DNA from: Desulfosporosinus orientis DSM 765
Lineage (GTDB): Bacteria > Bacillota > Desulfitobacteriia > Desulfitobacteriales > Desulfitobacteriaceae
Direction of reading: 5' to 3'
Assembly: GCF_000235605.1 (NCBI RefSeq)
Contig: NC_016584.1
Location: 4,260,001-4,324,000, forward strand
DNA: 64,000 bases
Shown piece by piece: positions 25,515 through 33,142 of this stretch (positions are counted from its first letter, which is position 1; the number at the start of each line of letters is the position of its first letter). A program made the position numbers and the translations under genes. The notes beneath the pieces were generated by a model. The model was given only the letters and a program-made list of their open reading frames with translations, ran no database searches and was not told the origin of the DNA.

Positions 25515-26993
25515 TTATTCTTCCGCTACCCCGTATTCTTTTTCCGCTTCCTTTACGATATCTCGAATGGTCTGCATCACACTATCAGCCAAGGGCAGAG
25601 GCTTATGATTGTTTAAAATAAAATTAGCTTCAGCATAGGCCCGGTCCGTCAAATTTGTCTCTCCCTCAAGCACCCAAGTTTCCCGCATGGACCGATCAAA
25701 CAATTTGGTTTGGGACTGCTCCTTCTTAAAATGATCAAAGGTATGCTGATGACTGACGAACTCGCCGCCGGGACCAATCTCCTTGATTATATCCACAGCC
25801 ATGTTCTCATCAGATACGTTAAATCCACTCAGGACTTTCCTGATCATCTTAAATATTTCGTTGTCCATGACAAACTGAGCAAAGTCAAAGGTCATTCCCA
25901 TGTCCAGCATGCCCGCTCCATAGATCAGATTCGCGCCGCCCTGGGCAGCGAGGAGACCTGTCAGAGTTTTTTCATGAGCAGCTTGAGCATCGGGTATTTT
26001 ACTGTCTGCCTATCCGCCGGCAACAAAACTGGGTAAATTGTAATACTGAGCCATCCTAGCTACCGCCGCGCTGATCATCCCCAGCTCAGGGGAGCCAACG
26101 GGCGCCGTAGTGTGCCTCATATCCATGATCGTCGTTGAACACCCGTAAATGCAGGGCGCTCCTTTGCAGGCCAACTGGCTGAGAATGACGGTACTCAATA
26201 CTTCTGCGTTATGGGTAACCAGGGTTCCTTCCAGGGTCACCGGCGAAGTGGCACCCGCCAGAGCCATAGAGATGATATTGACCGGAATTCCTGCCCGCGC
26301 CGCTTCAATCACCACGTCCGTACATTCGGGAATCAACTTGAGCAGACTGGTGGGGCAGACATTAAAGCTGATCAAGGGTCTTTCCCTCAACTGATCCCGG
26401 CCGCCTGCCACCGCTGCCGCCATGGCAATCAATTTCCGCGCATTGCTTACCCCATCTGCCCCGATAAAAAAGTGTTTGCTTGTATTGGGGAAGATGGCTT
26501 CCGCATTATGCAGGGCTTGTACGGGGCCCGGGAAATCCTGGGCCACTACCGCCCGATAGCTGATATCCATTTCCGAAAGGTAATCACTCATCTTTGCAGC
26601 ATTAGCCACATCTTGCTTATTGCTGCGGCGATATTGTCTGGTAACCGGGTCAATAACATTGACCCCTTCACCAAAGTTGACAAATCCCACCCGGTTGCTT
26701 TCTAAAATATAGTCTTTCTTGGGATCCCTGGCCGCGAGGAGAATAGTGCTGGGTGCTGAGCGGACTGCCTCCTCAACAATATAGGGAGGGATTTTCACGA
26801 TATTGGACTTAGCATCCATCGTGGCCCCTGCCGAGCAGAAGATTTCCTGAGCTTCCTTGCTATCCACCCGCACGCCTACATGCTGTAACACATCGAGAGT
26901 CGAGCAATGAATAGCGTAAAGCTCATCCCCTGAAAAAACATTGACTCCCAAGCTGCCCGATCTGGTATAGCTGGCATGAGCATTTCTGGACAT
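25515..26993 (-). CDS. mttB: trimethylamine methyltransferase with in-frame amber codon (pyrrolysine)
   Basis: A single frame from ATG 26993 (GGAGG ahead) to TAA 25515 is interrupted only by TAG at codon 328. Read through, it gives 492 residues, close to the roughly 495 of Methanosarcina MttB, whose Pyl is near residue 334. The context is LPSFVAGG-(Pyl)-ADSKIPDAQAA. Both halves are conserved: the second runs on in frame through GANLIYGAGMLDMG to the end. In MttB the Pyl ring is proposed to bind trimethylamine and present it to the Co(I) corrinoid. The gene leads a five-gene operon behind a sigma-54 promoter. A plain pseudogene is unlikely, given a single stop at the expected position and no frameshift. 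Confidence 0.93.
26010..26012 (-). other. in-frame UAG codon read as pyrrolysine
   Basis: CTA on the plus strand is TAG on the coding strand, codon 328 of mttB. The preceding GGCGGA and following GCAGACAGTAAA encode the conserved Gly-Gly and Ala-Asp-Ser-Lys around the Pyl of MttB proteins. pylT, pylS and pylBCD are not in this window and must be elsewhere in the genome if the codon is decoded. Confidence 0.88.
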
Positions 26994-27054
26994 TTTCTAA
27001 CCTCCGTTCCGATTCTTTTTCTATTAATAACAGCTGCTATCTGCTTTTTATCTG

Positions 27055-27072
27055 TAGCAAAAGTTATACCAA
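27055..27072 (-). promoter_or_regulatory. sigma-54 (-24/-12) promoter of the mttB operon
   Basis: On the minus strand TTGGTATAACTTTTGCTA has GG and GC elements exactly 10 bases apart. The predicted start is near 27045, about 50 bases before the mttB ATG. The next gene upstream encodes a sigma-54 activator. Confidence 0.75.
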
Positions 27073-27099
27073 AAAGTATATTTGTGAAAAGATTTGGAT

Positions 27100-27119
27100 A
27101 ATTTCTTAATATCGAAATT
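27100..27119 (-). promoter_or_regulatory. dyad upstream of the mttB sigma-54 promoter
   Basis: AATTTC-N8-GAAATT, centred about 65 bases before the predicted start. A candidate activator site. Confidence 0.4.
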
Positions 27120-27120
27120 G

Positions 27121-27365
27121 TTGTAGCCGCTCCTACCGCTGCCACGGCACCAGTAGAGGATGAAAACGGGAGTTCTCCCGGGTCGGGCAGCTTCGTCCAC
27201 GTCCCTCACCCAGCATTCCAAGGCTCGCCCACTCGCGGATGCGGGAGCTTAAGCCAAACCTCCGGGTAGTACATGGAGTGAACCGTGGCTGCGCAATCCC
27301 CGCAGCCGCTTTGTGGGCTGTACCGCCTCTCCATGCCATGGGTTCGCTCCTGTGGACGAAGCAAT
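27121..27365. repeat. GC-rich structured intergenic element with GCTTCGTCCAC inverted ends
   Basis: This stretch of about 240 bases is much richer in G+C than its surroundings. GCTTCGTCCAC (27190-27200) is repeated inverted at 27352-27362. GGGAGTTCTCCC, GGCTGCGCAATCCCCGCAGCC (7-bp stem) and other short dyads lie in it. Its right end (27321-27362, minus strand) matches 58931-58973 at about 38 of 43 positions. An open frame of 68 codons on the minus strand has no ribosome site and no recognisable product. It looks like a small non-autonomous mobile element or structured RNA inserted between the sigma-54 activator terminator and the mttB promoter. Confidence 0.5.
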
Positions 27366-27377
27366 CAGTTAATAGAA

Positions 27378-27434
27378 AAAAGCAGTGTAGAAATATGTAG
27401 CATTAACTTTTCTACATATATCTACACTGCTTTT
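27378..27434 (-). terminator. terminator of the sigma-54 activator gene
   Basis: A 23-bp stem with one mismatch (27378-27400 with 27412-27434, core GCAGTGTAGA) and an 11-base loop. On the minus strand it is followed by TTTTTTCTATT. Confidence 0.9.
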
Positions 27435-27454
27435 CGATTTTAAAAACAACCGGG

Positions 27455-29197
27455 TTATTTGATACCCAGTTTATGCAGGCGATAATAAAGGACCTGGCGG
27501 CTGATATTCAATTCTTTGGCCGCCTTGGTGATATTACCACCATGCTGTTTCAAAGCCTTGATCAACCGGGCACGTTCCTGCTCTTTGATTTCAGCAAACA
27601 CTTCCTCCTGCTTTATCTTTTCATTGTTTAAAGAGATGGGACCCATAAAGGATTTGAAATTCCGGGGCATGTATTTTTTGCTGAAAACAGGTTCATCCTC
27701 AGGAATCATATTCATCGCCGATTCAATCCAATGTTTCAGCTGCCTGACATTACCTGGCCAATCGAGACTTTCCAAGTGCTTGAAAATCTCCGGGGAGATT
27801 TCACAAATATTCTTTTTCATTTTCAGATTAAAACTCTTCACAAAAAAACGGACCAGGAGATTAATATCCTCTTTCCTCTCCCGCAAAGGCGGGATTTCCA
27901 AATTAATGACGGCCAGCCGGAAATATAAATCGCTGCGCAAGAGATTTTGCTGGATGAGTTCCAGAGGTTCGATATTGCAGGTACTGATAATGCGGACATC
28001 CACAGGAATCTCATTCTTACCTCCCAGCCGCCGGATCTTTCGTTCTTCCAGGGCACGGAGCAATTTACTCTGCAGGCCGAGGGGCATAGAATTGATCTCA
28101 TCTAAAAAGAGGGTGCCGCCATCTGCTTCCTCAAATAAGCCTTTGCGGTCGATAGCGCCGGTAAACACACCTTTAACGGTACCGAAAATGATACCCTCAA
28201 GCAAGGTTTCGGGAATGGCAGCGCAGTTAATGGACACTAAGGGTTTTTGGCAGCGGCAGCTGCTGCTATGAATGCTCTGAGCAAACATCTCCTTGCCGGT
28301 ACCGGTTTCCCCATAAATGAAAACCGGCGAATCGGATTTAGCCGCCCCCTTCGCCCAGGCAATACTGTCATGAATACGGGAGCTGTCGCCCAGGATATCC
28401 TCAAAAGTAAATTTCCGCTCTTTGGCTGACGAACCACTGACTAAGACGCTTAGATAATCCGACTGCTCAAGATTCAACCTTTTTTGCAGGTTAATTATTT
28501 TGGCAACCATTTCTTCGCTCTCTTGCAGGTTTCTGTAGACAGCGACTGCTCCCGTAGTTTTTTCTCCTTGTTTGACGGGATAATTATTTCCGGTGACACG
28601 AATGTACTGACCATAGCTGGAACAGTAGTACTGAACATAAGGACCGAAGTAGTTTTCCGAATCTATGCATTTCTTCAGAGTACCGACTTCCAGAGCAAAG
28701 TTATAAACTTCCGAGGTTTTCCGCCCAATAATTTTATCAAGTTCCAGGCCGTCAAATTCTAACTGGACCTTATTACAGTAAGCGACTCTGCTCTCAGCGT
28801 CAACCACCATTACCCCTTCGTCGATATTATCCAGAATCTTTTTAAAGGCCTCATTTAAAAACAAGGTTTTTTCCTTATCTTGATCCTCGTCTTGCACTAT
28901 GACCCAAAAAAATGAACCAAGGGTTTCATTACCGCAAGGCAGTGTTTTTAAACAAAAGCTTTTATCGGGGCGCAGATTGACAAAGGTCTCAGTTCCATGG
29001 CAACTCTCGTCAAATCCGGGAATAATTTCTGAAATATTCTTATTGATTAAATGGGCTTGATCTTTGCCAAATAATTTAGCAAAAGTCAAGTTGCAAATCT
29101 CTACTCTACCTGCTGAATCAATAACGGCTAATCCCTGATGTATATCCGAAATGAATGCTCCAAACATGTCTTTAATCAAAGAGCTATTCTTTGCCAT
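27455..29197 (-). CDS. PAS-containing sigma-54-dependent activator (NtrC/RocR-type)
   Basis: 580 residues from ATG 29197. Two PAS sensory domains (about 8-105 and 115-225) are followed by an AAA+ core with Walker A GETGTGKE (296-303) and Walker B TLFLDEIN (362-369). A Fis-type DNA-binding helix-turn-helix closes it (GGNITKAAKELNISRQVLYY, about 554-573). There is no phospho-receiver, so it should respond to a ligand bound by PAS. The sigma-54 contact loop reads GVFTGA (343-348) instead of GAFTGA. Three sigma-54 promoters in the surrounding 6 kb, ahead of mttB, the BCCT gene and the MFS gene, are its probable targets. Confidence 0.9.
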   Translation of the reverse strand: MAKNSSLIKDMFGAFISDIHQGLAVIDSAGRVEICNLTFAKLFGKDQAHLINKNISEIIPGFDESCHGTETFVNLRPDKSFCLKTLPCGNETLGSFFWVIVQDEDQDKEKTLFLNEAFKKILDNIDEGVMVVDAESRVAYCNKVQLEFDGLELDKIIGRKTSEVYNFALEVGTLKKCIDSENYFGPYVQYYCSSYGQYIRVTGNNYPVKQGEKTTGAVAVYRNLQESEEMVAKIINLQKRLNLEQSDYLSVLVSGSSAKERKFTFEDILGDSSRIHDSIAWAKGAAKSDSPVFIYGETGTGKEMFAQSIHSSSCRCQKPLVSINCAAIPETLLEGIIFGTVKGVFTGAIDRKGLFEEADGGTLFLDEINSMPLGLQSKLLRALEERKIRRLGGKNEIPVDVRIISTCNIEPLELIQQNLLRSDLYFRLAVINLEIPPLRERKEDINLLVRFFVKSFNLKMKKNICEISPEIFKHLESLDWPGNVRQLKHWIESAMNMIPEDEPVFSKKYMPRNFKSFMGPISLNNEKIKQEEVFAEIKEQERARLIKALKQHGGNITKAAKELNISRQVLYYRLHKLGIK

Positions 29198-29235
29198 TAG
29201 GCCACCTACTTTACATCAAATTTTTCGCTCACATC

Positions 29236-29264
29236 AATATGAATTTATGGGTAATATTCATATT
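29236..29264. promoter_or_regulatory. inverted repeat upstream of the sigma-54 activator gene
   Basis: AATATGAAT (29236-29244) and ATTCATATT (29256-29264) are exact reverse complements across 11 bases, 39-67 bases before the activator start. It could be an autoregulatory site. The rest of the 306-base gap to the BCCT gene (29198-29504) is AT-rich and holds only this and the BCCT terminator. Confidence 0.45.
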
Positions 29265-29445
29265 TTCAGCTATTGTACAATTCAGACAGATCTTTTAATT
29301 CATATATTTGATTGGATTATAACAAAAGGCGCTTAATATAGATAGTAATTTAAAGCCGCTAACTTAATTTTTCACATTAGGAGCGCTTGAATCACCTGAA
29401 GTATTCTCCGGGGAATCGACACTTTGAAAACGGACACCTGAAACT

Positions 29446-29469
29446 GTAAAAAGCCGGGGCGACCCCGGC
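29446..29469 (-). terminator. terminator of the BCCT gene
   Basis: GCCGGGG and CCCCGGC form a 7-bp all-GC stem with a 3-base loop, followed by TTTTTACAGTTT on the minus strand. Confidence 0.85.
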
Positions 29470-29504
29470 AATACTGTTGATATAAAGTTCATTTAGCCTC
29501 TTTT

Positions 29505-31118
29505 TCAAATCGATTCAGCATCGGAGTTTACAGCGTCAGCTTTAGTAATAACCGGTACAGTTTTTGCCGCATCCCGCCGAAAGTTGCCCCAGTTATCTTC
29601 CTTAATCACCTTGAAGAATCCAACGATAATGATTATAAAAATAAACAACATGGGAAAGGATACCAAAACGCTGGAGGTTTGAACCGCTTTCAGACCGCCG
29701 ATAGCCATGAGAATCAAGGCTAAAATGCCTAAGACTAATACCCAGGATATCCGGTTCCAACCGGGCGGCTCCTGCTCTCCAGTTATCTTTTTGGTGCTCA
29801 GGATAGCCAAGGTGTAGGCCGTGCCGTTTAACAAGGTAATCGTCGCTACCAAAGTCATTAACAGCATGACGAATAGAAAGACATTCGGCAGAGGTAAGGT
29901 AGACCAGACCTGAACGACTGCCGAGGCGTTGCCCAAATTGTTCAAGGTGTCCGCCAACTGCGGCAGGCGGTCATTCATAAAGGTGTGTAGTGTGTAGTTG
30001 CCAAAGACGGCAAAGAAAATCCATACTCCCAATCCCGTGGCGGTTAAAATCGCGATGCAGAATTCCCTGACGGTACGGCCTTTGGAGATCCGGGCAAAGT
30101 AAATACCCATTTGCGAAGCATAACTGGCCCACCAGGCCCAATAGAAAATAGTCCACCATTGAGGGAAACCGTTAAAATCCTTATTGGCAAAAGGTTCTGT
30201 ATAAAAACTCATTTTAAAGAAGTCATTCATCATATTGCCTAAACCTTCACAAAAGTTATTTAACATAAAGACTTTTGGCCCGACAATAAACACATAAGCC
30301 AGAGCTGCAAAGATTAGCCACATCCGAAAGTTGCTGATCAATTTAATTCCTTTATGCAATCCACTGTACACGCAAAGAGAAATGGCGATGATCCAGAAAA
30401 TGATCAAGCTGACATCCATGGTCATAGTCCGCGGGATGCCAAAAACGGATACAATCAGTTCACTGGCCAAGGGTGTCGCCAGACCCAGAGTTGTCGCTAT
30501 ACCGCCCACAATGGAGAGGATCAATAAGACATCGATCACCTTGCCGATCCAGCCTCTGGTCGTTTTTTCTCCCAAGAGCATAGCACAAGCGCTGCTGGCC
30601 CTATTCACATCTTTCTTGCGCACCCAGAACATATAGCCAAAGGCTGCACCCAAGGCACAATACATAGAGTTGCCGGTAAAACCCCAGTGAAACAAAGGAT
30701 AGCTGGTTGCCCATTGATAAGCTTCATAAGAATAAGGTTCCACACTAAAGGGGGGTCCCATCAGATAATAAAAGGGTTCAATCGTCGCCCACAAAACCAA
30801 CGATCCCCCCAGAGCTGCGGTAAAAATCATCGACAGCCAGCTGAAAGTGGAAAACTCGGGCTTTTCATCTCCGAAGCGAAGATTACCGTACTTGCCAACG
30901 ATCAAGTACACACAAACTAACAAACAGCCAAAGGTAAATATTTGATAAAACCAGCTAAAATTACCCGTCACAAAGGCAAAGGAGATATTGATCAGCTCAT
31001 TGGCCCTTTCTAAGTTCAAGCCCAGATAAATACAAACTCCGATAATTAATATAATCGGCACAAAGTACAGGATTTTATCAGTCTCTAGCTTTTCCACCGT
31101 TTTTGGTGCATTACTCAT
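29505..31118 (-). CDS. BCCT-family quaternary amine carrier
   Basis: 537 residues from ATG 31118, 7 bases after AAAGGAG. Twelve membrane segments and the BCCT signature W-W-T-I-F-Y-W-A-W-W (about residues 318-327), followed by GIYFARISKGRTVREF. Carriers of this family move betaine, carnitine or choline, by Na+ or H+ symport or by exchange. The gene has its own sigma-54 promoter and lies between the activator and the MttB operon. It most likely imports the substrate of the non-Pyl MttB, or of the Pyl-MttB chain. The C-terminus is short and lacks the long osmosensing tail of BetP, which supports a catabolic role. Confidence 0.92.
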   Translation of the reverse strand: MSNAPKTVEKLETDKILYFVPIILIIGVCIYLGLNLERANELINISFAFVTGNFSWFYQIFTFGCLLVCVYLIVGKYGNLRFGDEKPEFSTFSWLSMIFTAALGGSLVLWATIEPFYYLMGPPFSVEPYSYEAYQWATSYPLFHWGFTGNSMYCALGAAFGYMFWVRKKDVNRASSACAMLLGEKTTRGWIGKVIDVLLILSIVGGIATTLGLATPLASELIVSVFGIPRTMTMDVSLIIFWIIAISLCVYSGLHKGIKLISNFRMWLIFAALAYVFIVGPKVFMLNNFCEGLGNMMNDFFKMSFYTEPFANKDFNGFPQWWTIFYWAWWASYASQMGIYFARISKGRTVREFCIAILTATGLGVWIFFAVFGNYTLHTFMNDRLPQLADTLNNLGNASAVVQVWSTLPLPNVFLFVMLLMTLVATITLLNGTAYTLAILSTKKITGEQEPPGWNRISWVLVLGILALILMAIGGLKAVQTSSVLVSFPMLFIFIIIIVGFFKVIKEDNWGNFRRDAAKTVPVITKADAVNSDAESI

Positions 31119-31320
31119 CACCATTCTCCTTTATACAAGATTTTTCTTACATTCTATATTCCCCTTTTTCTCGCTGCTGTGCTGATCCCCATTGCCTACT
31201 GCCAAAAGTAATGGCCAATGAATGTCCGGGATAGGTTGGTCTCGCCGGCGAGGGCTATACTCTGCCTCCTTTTAGAATTTTTTAATTCTTCAACAGGACC
31301 TGTCATCTGCCCCTATTTAT

Positions 31321-31337
31321 CGCAAGATTCATGCCAT
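31321..31337 (-). promoter_or_regulatory. sigma-54 promoter of the BCCT gene
   Basis: ATGGCATGAATCTTGCG on the minus strand is a near-consensus -24/-12 element, GG and GC separated by 10 bases. The start would be near 31310, giving a leader of about 190 bases. The gap 31119-31537 otherwise holds only this promoter, AT-rich sequence and the MFS terminator. Confidence 0.75.
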
Positions 31338-31473
31338 GGAAGGTACTCTTCCAAATAGAATTTTAAATACTCTATCAAAACTCTAAAATTGCGAATATTT
31401 CGGCCAATTCCGTTTGTAAATCCTATTTAATCAATTTCCTCATCCTGAAATGCCCCTAGGGTGTATATATAAC

Positions 31474-31512
31474 GTAAAATAGTGTAGAATCTACAATTCT
31501 ACACTATTTTAC
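31474..31512 (-). terminator. long hairpin after the MFS gene
   Basis: A perfect 17-bp stem (31474-31490 with 31496-31512) with a 5-base loop, 25 bases below the MFS stop. It lacks a clear T-run outside the stem, but the stem base is T-rich. It shares the GTGTAGA core with the terminator at 27378-27434. Confidence 0.6.
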
Positions 31513-31537
31513 ACCGGCACCTGACAAGCCGGACTTT

Positions 31538-32851
31538 TTATTTAATGATCACATTTGCTGCCTGGGAAAGGGTCATACCTTTTGTCTCCGGGGCCCAAAG
31601 GATTGATGCAGCTAAGCCGACAACTGATATTCCCGCCCCAATAAGCATGGTTGTTCCGATTCCATATTCTTTGATGCTATAGGGCAAAACAAACATAGCC
31701 AAAAATGTGCAAACTTTACTGAAGGCTACGGCAATTCCTATGGCCGTAGCCCGGATCTCCGTGGGAAAGAGTTCATTGGGATAAAGCCATTCCAAAATTC
31801 CGGGTCCGCCGGAAAAAAAGGCATATAGGGCAAAAGCGCCAACGATAATAACTATGGGGGCACCTGGGAACAAGCCCAGAACCAGCATGGCCATAGTCAT
31901 AAAAATAAAACCGAGAATACACAGTCTTCGCCGTCCAAAGGATTCCAGCCAAAACATCGCCGGAATACAGCCGATCAGGAAAAAGACGCTGATGACTATA
32001 TCCCCTAATACAGCCATATTCCCTGAGCCCAGGCCAAAGGCATTTAGGATCTGAGGGCCAAAGGTATAAATGGCATACATGGGCAAAACCTGAGCAGTAT
32101 ATAAAATCACCACGAAGAGCAGTTTTTTGAAATACCCTAGTTTAATAAATTTCCTCAACTGGGTCTTTTCGAAGTGTTCATCCGCTATAGGTTCAGCATC
32201 AGGGCCAAACACCTTTTTCACAATCACCCGGGCTTCGTCAATACGCCCTTTACTCATTAACCAGCGGGGAGATTCCGGTGTGCCTATACGACCGATTATG
32301 AGTATTATCGCCGGCAGGGCAGCGCTTCCCAGCATCCAGCGCCAACCGCCGTCTACATCGAGCAGGAAATAACCTACCAGGTCCGCTGCGGTTGCCCCCA
32401 CATACCAAATCCCCGCAATAAAGCCCATGGACATAGCCCGGTACCTGCGAGGGGTAAATTCCGCGATTAAGGAAGTTGCTATGGGATAGTCGGCACCTAC
32501 GGCAACACCCATGGCAAATCTCAGTAGAAATAGTTCAAGGGGAGTCGTGATGAAAATTTGCCAAATTGAAAGGATTATAATAGCGACAAGATCGATGGTG
32601 AACATAAGCTGACGCCCGACCAAATCGGTAACGTAGCCGAAAACCAAACCCCCGGCAAACAATCCTGCAAGGGCCGATGCCCCAATCAGCCCAGTCCAAA
32701 AAACATCCAAATTAAGGTGAGGGCCTAATTGAGTAAGGGCCAAGCCAATAATAACCATGATATATCCATCCAAAAAAGGACCGCCACTGGCAAAAATTAT
32801 TAACTTCTTAAGAAAAGAATTAAACTCTACATCTTCTAACGCTGATCCCAT
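31538..32851 (-). CDS. MFS metabolite:H+ symporter-type carrier
   Basis: 437 residues, 12 membrane segments. The loop between segments 2 and 3 reads GYVTDLVGRQLMF (about 73-85), the MFS signature G-x3-D-x2-G-R. GTPESPRWLMSKGR (about 191-204) and the C-terminal PETKGMTL (about 422-429) are typical of the sugar-porter/SV2 branch that also carries aromatic acids and niacin-like cations. A sigma-54 promoter precedes it, as for the BCCT and mttB operons. It may import another methylated substrate or its precursor, or export a product. Substrate not predictable. Confidence 0.82.
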   Translation of the reverse strand: MGSALEDVEFNSFLKKLIIFASGGPFLDGYIMVIIGLALTQLGPHLNLDVFWTGLIGASALAGLFAGGLVFGYVTDLVGRQLMFTIDLVAIIILSIWQIFITTPLELFLLRFAMGVAVGADYPIATSLIAEFTPRRYRAMSMGFIAGIWYVGATAADLVGYFLLDVDGGWRWMLGSAALPAIILIIGRIGTPESPRWLMSKGRIDEARVIVKKVFGPDAEPIADEHFEKTQLRKFIKLGYFKKLLFVVILYTAQVLPMYAIYTFGPQILNAFGLGSGNMAVLGDIVISVFFLIGCIPAMFWLESFGRRRLCILGFIFMTMAMLVLGLFPGAPIVIIVGAFALYAFFSGGPGILEWLYPNELFPTEIRATAIGIAVAFSKVCTFLAMFVLPYSIKEYGIGTTMLIGAGISVVGLAASILWAPETKGMTLSQAANVIIK

Positions 32852-32874
32852 ATTTCCATCCCCTTTTTCCCTTT

Positions 32875-32898
32875 TTACTTCCGGACAATTCCCAGCAT
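32875..32898 (-). CDS. possible 7-residue leader peptide before the MFS gene
   Basis: ATG 32898 follows a strong AAAGGAGG with 5 bases between, and the frame MLGIVRK ends at TAA 32875. The MFS ATG lies 24 bases further with its own weaker site. It may be chance, or a small upstream reading frame that tunes translation. Confidence 0.3.
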   Translation of the reverse strand: MLGIVRK

Positions 32899-32935
32899 GA
32901 ATAACCTCCTTTCATTGTTGTTTCTTGTAAACTAA

Positions 32936-32952
32936 CGCAATATTTATGCCAA
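32936..32952 (-). promoter_or_regulatory. sigma-54 promoter of the MFS gene
   Basis: TTGGCATAAATATTGCG on the minus strand is a near-consensus -24/-12 pair with 10-base spacing, start near 32925, about 75 bases before the MFS ATG. The 290-base gap up to 33142 also holds the terminator of the purine operon. Confidence 0.75.
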
Positions 32953-33049
32953 AAAACCATTGAACGCCAGATATTAAACGAATATTGCCAATCCCATTAA
33001 AGTTCAGAATCTTATAGCCAACCCATGTCCCTTAGGGATGAAAAAGGAA

Positions 33050-33090
33050 AACAGAGGAAAAGGCAGCCTATGCTGAGCTCTTCCTCTGTT
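33050..33090 (-). terminator. terminator of the purine transporter operon
   Basis: AACAGAGGAA pairs exactly with TTCCTCTGTT across a 21-base loop, and TTTTCCTTTTTC follows on the minus strand. Confidence 0.75.
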
Positions 33091-33142
33091 CGGGGATGTC
33101 TCTGTTTTTTTGACAGCACCTCTCTTGGCTGACTATCCAACG

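Noticed and set aside
26010-26012. mttB as a pseudogene broken by a nonsense codon
   Set aside because: The stop is TAG, lies exactly at the family's pyrrolysine site, and the downstream frame stays open and conserved for 164 more codons. There is no second lesion.
27133-27339. Arg-rich 68-codon open frame, minus strand
   Set aside because: It sits in the GC-rich repeat element, has no ribosome site, and its composition comes from the palindromes. Treated as noncoding.
29415-29445. ACTTTGAAAACGGACACCTG as an insertion-sequence end
   Set aside because: It resembles the ends of some transposons, but no inverted mate, target duplication or transposase gene is present nearby.
16690-29504. pylT, pylS or pylBCD near mttB
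   Set aside because: I looked on both strands for a short tRNA-like stem set with a CUA anticodon and for radical-SAM or ligase genes. None of the genes in this region fits, so the Pyl machinery is outside the window.
31474-31512. GTGTAGA dyads at 27378-27434 and 31474-31512 as activator binding sites
   Set aside because: Both lie immediately downstream of stop codons, at gene ends rather than upstream of the sigma-54 promoters, so terminator function explains them better.
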